Assembly: GCF_016802725.1 (NCBI RefSeq)
Contig: NC_052676.1
Coordinates: forward strand, 9,766,436 to 9,830,435
Origin: Solenopsis invicta
Taxonomy: Eukaryota; Arthropoda; Insecta; Hymenoptera; Formicidae
DNA: 64,000 bases
Reading direction: 5' to 3'
The notes under the pieces were generated by a model, which was not told the origin of the DNA, did no database searches, and saw only the letters and a list, made by a program, of their open reading frames with translations. This document shows, piece after piece, positions 55,901 to 64,000 of this stretch; the first letter of the stretch is position 1, and each line of letters begins with the position of its first letter. The position numbers were made by a program, and so were the translations under genes.

Positions 55901-57665
55901 GCGACCGCACTCACGAGCGTGGTGCAACTACGTTAACTGCTCGTGACGCTAGTTAGGCAGCCACAGTAATCGCGAAGTCGCTCACATCAAATGCGTGAAA
56001 TTAGCCGGTACGATTGGGCGCCAGGCACGAGCGAGCGTGCCACTCTTAGACCGGGACGTGACCGATCACTCGATTCATGCCAGAAAAGGAAACGCGAAGA
56101 TGCTCTACCTCGTCACGGGCAATAACGGGCTCTGTTAACCGGTAGCTCAGCCACGGGATTGGCAGAGGGGGGTGGTTCGCGGTGGGCGGGGGGGTAGAGG
56201 AGAGCGAGGGAACTTAAAGAAAACACTTCAATTTAATAAAGAAATGGACAATGTATTTCCAAGATCTAACACTACCCCCGGCTCGGCGACGATGTCTCGC
56301 GACCCGGGCGCGGCCGGAAAATACTACGCGGTCGTCGGTACGAACTCACCGAACGGAGAGAGTCACAATTCCATTCTAAGTAGCGGCGGACAGAATACGC
56401 CGTGCACACTCGCAACTCAGCACACGCACTCTCATTTCACGCGAAATTATGTGGCGATTCGGTACGAAGCAAGCATTCGGAAATACGCGGAACAAAACGG
56501 ACATCGCAAAACAGGAACGCATACATACGCTATGGCAGACGACACACAAGAATGTGACACAATTAACGCGACTTGGCTGTGGTGTCGGCGACGCTCTCAG
56601 TAAACGGAACCGGAAGAATCAAGACGCGACTTGATCGGATGAGGCGCACGGCGGCTGAGCACGCGGACAGCACGCGATCTCTGGCGTGTTCCCGGCGGAA
56701 GATTTTACGGCGAACGATAACTCTAAATGCAACTCTCGCACACGCGACTCATCCGACCGGCGAAATCGGTGACTTTACACAAGTCTCGTTCGTCTCACCA
56801 CTACGCTGGCTTGTCTCGAACTCGTCCTGGAACAGGGGTACGACTCGTCCCTGGGTGACGGCGGCTCCCGTCGTCTCGGCTAAGGGTCAGATCCCGGCGA
56901 CGATCCACAGCGAAGTGATCGATAGCGCGAGGAAATTCGGCAGGCGGCACGCAGGATCTCTTGCCCCACGCACGGGGGTTCGTCGCGCCGCGCTATTGGT
57001 TCCGCCTTATAACGCGGTCCTCGCGACCCTCCAATCAGGCTGTCGCGCCGCGGCGCGCAATTCTAGGTAGGTCGGTGTCTTCGGGCAGCTTGCGACTCTT
57101 CCCGTGGTTTTCCCGAGGCCGGACGGCTATCCCTACAGACTCTTCGACGTCCGGTGCCCCCGCGCTCGGGACCACGTCAGGAACTTTCTCTCGCAGCTCC
57201 TCGTTCGGGGTCTCCTACGCGATGATCGGCGTGGAGTGTCGACATCCCCTACGACGAACCTTCCCTCTTTGTGTCCTGCAATTTCAGCGGCTTTACTGTT
57301 GCTTACAGGCGCGACGGTAAGAGATAACGTAATTAAATAAAGAGAGATCACCTGTCGTGCGCGCTACTGCGATCCTGCGCACGGTCTGGAAGGTCTCAAG
57401 TGGCGGTAGGTCCTCCTTCTTGTAGTCTGCTCGCCGGGTGAGATTTCGTCGATACAAAAAAAATGAATATCCGCTAGCCGCCGATCCGCAAAACGTCGCT
57501 AAAAGTAACGGACGGACACACGCACACAAAATAAAAACGCGGAGTTGTAAGCGCACTCGCCGACACGTCCGTCTCCGAGCCGAGAGGACGTAAAGCCGCA
57601 GCGTGCGCTCCTCGTCCGGATCTTACGATCCCTGTGACTGACAGCCAAACGGGATGTCACGTCAC
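55901..57665 (-). other. GC-rich TA-flanked block, possible relative of family X
   Basis: 1,765 bp between TA tracts. On the minus strand it starts GTGACGTGACATCCCG, close to the family X start (GTGACGTGGCAG), and has a similar pyrimidine-rich CTACCCC.CCC stretch. The rest is not obviously collinear. Open frames (for example 56172-56603 plus) match nothing I know and lack a convincing context. Confidence 0.4.

Positions 57666-57722
<57 letters not shown>
57666..57722. repeat. TA tract
   Basis: Near-pure TA run with one phase change. Confidence 0.9.
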
Positions 57723-57725
<3 letters not shown>

Positions 57726-58993
57726 GTGTGTATAACATTATACTCGTATATACATATATGTGTACTTACGCTGAATTCAAAAATGGCCCTTTTATATTAA
57801 TCTATCTTTTGAATTATTTGACTAATTACCATTCCCTATATTATAACTGCACTCATATATTTCCCCCCCCCCCTTTTTGTCCATGTACTCATTGAAACTT
57901 TAAAGAATTAATATCTTTGATTTGGAACAAAATAATTAAACAAAACTTTATGGGTCTCTTTGTTACAACGTTTTGATTTAATTTAATTAATTTTCAGTAT
58001 ACCTAGTGTCTCAGAAATTAGAACTCAGTAAAGAACTTAAGAAATCCATCCAACAATAAATTGATATATTTTGAAATTGTGAACACCTCTAAGTAACTAT
58101 TGCAAAAAAAGAAGTAAGAAAAAAATAGAAAAATTTTAAATAACTAAATTATGTATCCAGTGACCTGAAAATAAGATTACACATATTGTATATATATCAG
58201 AAATTTGCATGTACCATAATTTTGTAATAAATAATTTGACATTATTATAATATTACATTGTCTTTGATTACTATACTCAGTGGCATTGAAAAAGGAAACA
58301 GAAATTATTCATTTTGCAGAAATTTGATATAACCATAAAAATGGCTATGAAAGTAATACATTAAATCACGTATCTCTTGAAGATTCTTGTTGAAATAAAG
58401 CAATTTTCATTGTTTATGTTAAAATATTTAATTACAATAAATTTGCAAAAATTAAATTCAGTAACTTCTGTGACAAGACATTTTATTCTCGCAAATAAAC
58501 CTCTGCCAAAATTTTTTTTGGGGAAATAAAACTAGAAATTTTCCCATCAAGAATTCTTGAACTTAGCTGACTACACCTTACATCCGTCTTCTCTCCTTTT
58601 GAGCTGAATGGTTAAGCTATTCTGGCTAAAGTTATCTCATCTTGCCATTCTTCGATGCTTGATTGGATACAGTGCAGCTTGTGTTGACTAAGTACTGTCG
58701 TGTGCTTTTCTTTGGAATAGCACCAAGCAGGTGTGCGTCTTTACTTTGTACCCACTAAAAGAGAGTTGTGGCAGTCCGTGCTTTTTTATAGCGGGCGTAA
58801 CATACCCACTAAAGAGAGCTGGAGTTCATGTTTCTTTAGAGCTGGCGTGGAATACCCACCAAAGAAAACTGACGATAAGTCGCTACTTACTTAAAATTGG
58901 AGTAATTTTTTTTTTTTTATTTCAAAAGAATAGAAAATAGCGCTCTCCTAACTGAATGAGCGGCAGCTTGCGTTCATTGAAATCCGTCTACCT
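57723..58993. other. AT-rich stretch, no gene; short tandem repeat
   Basis: A C run at about 57865-57875. Between 58738 and 58885 a unit of about 55 bp beginning TACCCACTAAA is present three times, diverged. Nothing else is supported. Confidence 0.55.
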
Positions 58994-59368
58994 TTGCATG
59001 GGCGTGGTAATAACCTGTCACCGCCGGTGACCAGCAATTTTATTATCCTTCCAATTAATTTACAGAAGAACAATTGCGACAACACAGCCGCAAACTGCAG
59101 TGACAGCGCAGAAACAAGTATGCAAAGAACCAGCAAAAAAGAAAAAGAGAGCGAGGTAGAGGCAGCGACCAAACAACCAATAAGGTCTGATACTCCAATG
59201 CCGCAGGAAAAAAAGAAAGAGAAAAATGAAGCAGCACCACAAACGCCAAAAAAGGCAATTACACCGCGATGCCTGACAGCAGCAAGCAAAAAGGAAGAGG
59301 AGGACGCGGCGGTCCAACAACCTCTCACCCAGACGAGCAACAGTTACAACAGGAAAGATAAGCAATAG
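58994..59368 (+). CDS. Hypothetical low-complexity ORF
   Basis: 124 codons, rich in Lys, Glu, Ala, Thr and Gln, with no domain. A possible splice acceptor (ttacag) lies inside at about 59066, so part could be an exon. Could equally be chance in an AC/AG-rich stretch. The following 59369-59718 is AT-rich and empty. Confidence 0.25.
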   Translation: MHGRGNNLSPPVTSNFIILPINLQKNNCDNTAANCSDSAETSMQRTSKKEKESEVEAATKQPIRSDTPMPQEKKKEKNEAAPQTPKKAITPRCLTAASKKEEEDAAVQQPLTQTSNSYNRKDKQ

Positions 59369-59718
59369 GCTAAAATATTAAAACAAGAGAAAAAAACTCA
59401 TTGTATTTTATTTTTATTTTAATTTAATTTTGTTATTTTATTATTTTCTATTTTATTTTAATTTTACATTTCATTTTAATTTTTTTTTTCTTACAACTCA
59501 GATCAAATAACAATATAACAATGATACATTTTACGTTATAATATTTATTTTATTAAAATTTAATTTATCCACGCAATTACATCTAAGTTCATTTAGTTTA
59601 TAAGAGCAAGCGCAGTATAAATGATACGCTTAAAATATGCTTAAATGATTCCACGACGGCAGACTAACAATTTAAAGTTTTTCTAATTTTGCACAAGTTA
59701 CTTTACAATAGTAAACAG

Positions 59719-60896
59719 TCACGGGGAAAGCCGTGACGTAATAATAACGGTCACCCGTCGGAAATCACGTACGCAAAGCGCGAGTCGCAATTCGGGGGGG
59801 GAAGTCACCGCGGCACTGGGCGTGGCTTGCGTGACGTAAAAGGGCCACAATTGGCCAAATGAGTAAAACCTTGAAAGAGTGGGAATAACCGACCCCGCGG
59901 CTTCGAGGTAGAAGCTTCGAACTTCAGTCGTTTTCGAGACACAGTCGCTTAGAGTCGCTTACGAGAGTTACGTGCGGAATCAAACATTCAAGATTTTGCG
60001 AACATTTCCGTAATCGCGTGTGTTAAGATATCGCGACATGACTATCCATGGAACTTTTAATTTCATTTTATTTTTAACTTTAACTTTTGCGAGCTCACGG
60101 CGCCCGAGGGCAATTGGCCGTACAAGCATTACTTTGTCTAATACCGCGAGAGAACACCGCCGAGAAAAAACGCGATAAAGCGTCGGTAAAAACGTGTGAC
60201 GACACGTTTCAAAACGTTGAGTGTGCCAGTGTGTAAGTGCGTGTGCTCGTAGGAATTAAGAAAACGATTATACGGAAACGATTACAAAACGCGCAATAAC
60301 GTTTGTATGTGAGACAAATAAACTTATAATATGTTGTGAAGACTAACAACTGAGTTATTATTCACGAGAAACCCTTCACGCGCGATACACGCGAGCGATT
60401 CACCCACGCTTTTAGTAATTCATGAGCGTAGTTCGAGAGTCGGGCAATCAACCGTGGACGAGGCACGAACGTTCGAGTGGACGAGACAGCAGTCGAAGAG
60501 TCGTAGCAAGGACCCGGGCAAAACCGATAGTGAGAGGAAGGGCGATCCACTGGGTAAGTAGCAGTACGCGATCGCGAGCAAGTAAATTTCCTTTCTTACT
60601 TTTGGGCAAAAATAAGTGGTGACCGATAATAAAAATTTAACGGAAAGTGGAAGATCAGCTAGAGTTAGTTTTTCCGCAAATTTATCGTACGACAAAAATT
60701 CCTCTCAATTTTTAAGACCTCACGTTCCATGTACGGCTACAGTTGTATTGCTCGCCACGGTCTTAACGTCGCAAAGAATCTTCTTGCCATAGTCAGAAGA
60801 TCTCACCTAATATATCAAATACCTGCAACCCAACAAACAACCATTCTTCCAAACACAATAACCCCAAACAAAACTTAACTAATCCCTTCTGCAAAT
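59719..60896 (+). promoter_or_regulatory. Candidate LTR or promoter region
   Basis: Less AT-rich than its surroundings. Has a hairpin CACGG...CCGTG at the start, an insect initiator (TTCAGTC) at about 59933 and AATAAA near 60316. TGGCGACCGTGACA at 60897 resembles a primer binding site just beyond an LTR; TGGTGACCGAT at 60616 is a second candidate. No second copy is in the window, so LTR identity cannot be shown. Confidence 0.35.
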
Positions 60897-61565
60897 GGCG
60901 ACCGTGACAAATCGGCTAAACGTTAATAATTTAAAAGTAAATTACAAAGTAATATTAAAGCCAATTAATTTGCGACAACCGCGACGGCACCCTAAATACG
61001 CAAGTGTTAGAGTCACCGCAGAAAAGTGAGTAAATTCAATGAGTGAAAATAAAAAGTGCGTGAAAAAATTCAAAAAACGTTTTTTTAGGCAAAACTCTGC
61101 GCAAAAATTTTTTAAGATTAAAAAACTTAGAAAAATTTCCAACAAATTCAAAATTACATTAATTAAAAAATAATTTTACAGCATTTTTGACTGCACAGCT
61201 CGTCAGACAATAAAATCAGGAGTATTTTGACACGTAGTATCATATATTTAAAACATTTGTAAGTGCAGATATCGAATTTAAAAAAAAAATTTTAAATCTT
61301 TAATAGCAAAGAGAATTCCGCAAAAATTTGTTAAGAAAACGTAAGACGCTATAAGACGAGACTGAAGATACGTAAATCGTCATACAAAAATACCAGATAA
61401 TCGGAAAATAAATATTACGAAATTTCAATAATTGAAAATTGCGCTAAAAATAAACAAATAAAATTTTCACTTTCACATCACAACCTTAACATCAAATAAA
61501 ACGATTCATACACAAATTTCATATTTAATTATGAAATTTAAGAAAATTTCATCTTTAAAAAAAAT

Positions 61566-61691
61566 ATGCAGGACGACGACCAACAAAGTATAATGACAAC
61601 GTCCAACAATGATTTTGAACTACTTTACATAGCAATGTTAATAATTTTATGCTTGATAGTTACGTTAATGATAATCGTATTAACGGCGTAA
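61566..61691 (+). CDS. 41-aa peptide with one membrane helix
   Basis: Short ORF with an acidic N-terminus followed by an unbroken hydrophobic stretch (LLYIAMLIILCLIVTLMIIV) long enough to span a membrane. Its stop is separated by one base from the next ATG (61693). It is the first of several small plus-strand ORFs. A retroelement accessory peptide or chance are both possible. Confidence 0.4.
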   Translation: MQDDDQQSIMTTSNNDFELLYIAMLIILCLIVTLMIIVLTA

Positions 61692-61692
61692 A

Positions 61693-61884
61693 ATGCCCAA
61701 CAAAAGTAACAAACAGCAGCAAAATAGATCGAACAAATTAAAAGAGGTTGAACTAAATGAAATAGTCAGCGAAATATTATTACAAATTTGCTTAATAGTC
61801 GCATGCAAATATCTTGAAAATTGTATGGAAATAGATTTCTGTGTATATTGCAACACGTGTAATATTCTAACGGAAACTACATAG
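61693..61884 (+). CDS. 63-aa hypothetical ORF
   Basis: Basic N-terminus (KSNKQQQNRSNK) then a helical part and clustered Cys (CVYCNTC). Starts one base after the preceding stop, which suggests coupled translation if real. Not recognised. Confidence 0.35.
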   Translation: MPNKSNKQQQNRSNKLKEVELNEIVSEILLQICLIVACKYLENCMEIDFCVYCNTCNILTETT

Positions 61885-61991
61885 TATTAAGAGAATTATA
61901 AAGACTCATATATTCTCGTAAAGATATCGTTGTGTCTGTTTCGATAAAATAAGAGTCCTTGATACGTCTAAAAAAGTTTTAGAACAATCAA

Positions 61992-62264
61992 ATGCTTATC
62001 ATCAGACTTTCGGAAAATATTCACATGTCAGAGACTAAATTCCACAGACATTCTAAACTTACAAGAAAAATTAATTTTCGCTTACGAGACAACATTTCAA
62101 GAGCTTGTAAAGTTTGTAGAGAATTAAAAAGATTAATAACGTTAATCAAAAAAGATTTAGAAAGTTACAATGACATAAAGTCAAACGTAAAATCCGTTAA
62201 CGCAGCTAAAAGCGCGACACCAAAAATATTACACGAGCAGCCAAATCGACAAAATAAAATGTAA
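61992..62264 (+). CDS. 90-aa basic hypothetical ORF
   Basis: Lys/Arg-rich, helical look, with CKVCREL. Third of the small ORFs. No known domain. Base composition is like its flanks, so chance cannot be excluded. Confidence 0.35.
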   Translation: MLIIRLSENIHMSETKFHRHSKLTRKINFRLRDNISRACKVCRELKRLITLIKKDLESYNDIKSNVKSVNAAKSATPKILHEQPNRQNKM

Positions 62265-62595
62265 AATTTTAGTTGATCAAAATATCATCTGCATTTTATA
62301 TATGTACGCAAATCTACATTGCAAGGGACACCAAAGGTAGGTAAAAACACTCTAAAATTGCGTGGACAAAGCATCAAACAATCTAGAAAATTCTAGAAAC
62401 CTCGATATTACGCAACATCGCGTAGCAACATGAACAAACACGTTTCAGCAGAAATAAGGGGCAGAAATCCGTCAAGAAATACGTTTCTCAAAAAAACGCG
62501 ACGCAAAAAAAACCTCTTAACCGAAATCTATTCAGACGCCGAGATCAAAGCAAGTTCTAAACAAAGAAAGAGACGGAGATATCGGAAAAACCGTA

Positions 62596-63524
62596 CGAGG
62601 TGTGTTCAAAAAGTATCGCGAATTTTGTGTTTTTTCAAAAATTATTTATTTATTCATGAATATCTATTTTGTCCCCTTCAAAGTAATCCCCATGAGATAT
62701 TATACACTTGTGCCAACGGTTTTTCCAATCTTCGAAGCACTTCAAAAAATCATTTTTTTTTATCTTGTTCAGCTCCTCCTTCGATGCCGTCTTTATCTCG
62801 TCAAGCGTAGCGTAACGTCGTCCTTTCATGGGCCTCTTCAGTTTAGGGAACAAGAAAAAGTCACAGGGGGCCAGATCTGGGGAATACGGTGGCTGCGGCA
62901 TCATTAGTGTGTTGTTTTTGGCCAAAAAGTCGCGCACAAGCAACGATGTGTGAGCAGGGGCGTTTGGTACGAATTTCGCGGCGACCCGTCTCATGCCCAA
63001 ATCATTGATAAAAATCGAATGGCACGAGCCAATCGATATGTTTAGGTCCTCAGCAACTTCTCTAACGGTGATTCGACGATTGGCCAATACCATTTTCTCC
63101 ACTTCATTAATTTTTTCGTCTGTTGTTGAAGTGCTCGGGCGTCCGGCACGCTCTTCGTCGTTCACATCTTCTCGGCCTTCTGAGAACATTTTGTACCACC
63201 GATAAACGTTGCTTCGGTCCAAGGTAGCTTCTCCGTATGCCACAGTCAACATTCGGAATGCATCCGCGCACTTAATTTCGTTTTTCACACAAAATTTGAT
63301 ACAGATTCTTTGATCCATTTTTTTGAATTGGTAAAAATCGAAGACGATCCAAAACACGTGCAAGCAAAGCAGCTGTCAACAATTAAGTGAACATTCTAAA
63401 TGGCCGAGCTTGTCGGCATAAGTGAGAGACATGAATACCAACATAACGCCACAAAAAGATCGAAATTCGAATATACGTAACCCGCGAAAATTCAAAATTC
63501 GCGATACTTTTTGAACACACCTCG
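62596..63524 (-). mobile_element. mariner element, internally deleted
   Basis: 929 bp with terminal inverted repeats CGAGGTGTGTTCAAAAAGTA on both ends, identical for over 30 bp, flanked by TA (62594-62595, 63525-63526). It encodes a shortened transposase on the minus strand. The identical repeats and otherwise open frame suggest recent movement, driven from elsewhere. Confidence 0.93.
62650..63318 (-). pseudogene. mariner transposase, central deletion
   Basis: I take the start as the Met of MDQRICIKF at 63318, as in related transposases, although the frame is open further up. The N-terminal helix-turn-helix DNA-binding half is present (DAFRMLTVAYGEATLDRSNVY; TVREVAEDLNISIGS). It then passes straight from RRVAAKFVP to NAPAHTSLLVRDFL: the central part with the first and second catalytic Asp is gone, while the third Asp is kept in YSPDLAPCDFFLFP. 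About 115 residues are missing by comparison with normal mariners of about 345 aa. The frame stays open, so a DNA-binding but inactive protein could be made. Confidence 0.9.
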
Positions 63525-63609
63525 TATAGCGCGAGCTAGAACGACATCAAACGAGAAACCGAACATAAAGCAAGATAGCGATAGTAGCGTAGTAATTCAA
63601 TCGAGATAG

Positions 63610-64000
63610 AGCTCGAGACACGCGAAAAGTAAGCTTTAAGAGCAAATATGAAATAGCGAGAGTTTCAACACTTTGAAACTTTCACGTTGAGTTAATAAAA
63701 TAGATAGTGGCAGACCAACTATTTTAACTGAGTACCGTGTACTGCAAAGACAACATTCCGCGACGAAACAAAATACCGTGAATAAACAATAACAAGCGCA
63801 AATATTAAATTCAAAAGTAAAATCGGCAAACAAATTTTGATCATCAACAAACTTATAAATATTTTAACCCGATTACGACATCAAAGTAAAGCACTTCAAA
63901 AATAATTAATTTATAAATTAGATATAAAAAATAAAGATAATAATTAATATAATTAACAGACATTGAAAAAGAATGCCTACTGTCGTAGCTAGGTCTTCGT
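63610..64000. other. AT-rich end of window, no gene
   Basis: No supported ORF or repeat. It may be internal sequence of whatever element owns the small ORFs, continuing past the window. Confidence 0.5.

Larger units (their letters stand above)
62430..63609 (+). pseudogene. Small basic ORF interrupted by mariner
   Basis: ATG at 62430 opens a strongly basic frame (RKRRRYRKN) to the TA at 62594-62595, where the mariner sits. After the second TA the same frame goes on from 63527 to TAG 63607-63609. Without the mariner it would be 82 codons. That the frame is restored exactly supports a real ORF. Function unknown; nucleic-acid binding would fit the basic residues. Confidence 0.4.

Noticed and set aside
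56172..57070. 143- and 165-aa ORFs as genes
   Set aside because: No domain, GC-rich repeat-like block, and no splice or promoter evidence.

Overview
The window reads as repeat-packed nuclear DNA from an insect, most likely a hymenopteran such as an ant. That is inferred from the mix of element families (Maverick/Polinton, R1-clade non-LTR, Gypsy LTR, mariner, many TA-flanked MITEs, GT/AG introns) and was not confirmed by any search. I see no ordinary host gene that I can name. Almost everything is mobile DNA, much of it nested.

Layout. (1) 1-17.3 kb, minus strand: a Maverick/Polinton running off the left edge. In transcription order it has small 5' ORFs, protein-primed DNA polymerase B (PolB), a packaging ATPase, small basic proteins, a DDE integrase with chromodomain, the penton-like minor capsid protein, a small basic/amphipathic protein and the major capsid protein. 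PolB is split by a 6,350-bp insertion (8513-14862) flanked by TTAA on both sides. That insertion carries a 90-bp satellite, a GAC-rich block, a 0.8-kb palindrome and tRNA-like repeats. (2) 18.2-23.1 kb, plus strand: an unrecognised two-exon gene, then a multi-exon tyrosine-recombinase gene (Crypton-like) with one frameshift. (3) 25.0-25.7 kb: a CAGGGTGTTC-ended inverted-repeat element. (4) 26.7-32.0 kb, minus strand: a Ty3/Gypsy element with 304-bp LTRs, a tRNA-Pro primer site and a many-times-broken gag-pol. (5) 35.0-36.9 kb: a GC-rich element, 'family X'. (6) 36.9-42.1 kb, plus strand: a second Gypsy element of the same lineage, one gag-pol frame broken only by four in-frame stops. (7) 42.1-42.6 kb: another palindromic MITE. 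(8) 42.6-55.9 kb: a nest of three. A second family X copy contains an R1-clade non-LTR retrotransposon (42646-54048, minus strand), and its endonuclease is itself split by a 3.8-kb Foldback-like element (46664-50467) with arms of about 1.4 kb built on 15-bp repeats. (9) 55.9-57.7 kb: a GC-rich block possibly related to family X. (10) 59.7-64 kb: LTR-like regulatory DNA followed by a run of small ORFs, one cut by an internally deleted mariner (62596-63524).

Functionally, the Polinton genes would together make a virion-like particle (capsid, penton, ATPase) and copy and insert the element (PolB, integrase), but this copy is broken in integrase, PolB and one structural gene. The two Gypsy elements share an unusual Gag with an N-terminal SAP domain. 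The nested insertions give a relative order: family X, then the R1-clade element, then the Foldback element. Coding calls rest on reading motifs. Frameshifts may in part be assembly indels, but the in-frame stops and the nested insertions with target duplications cannot be.
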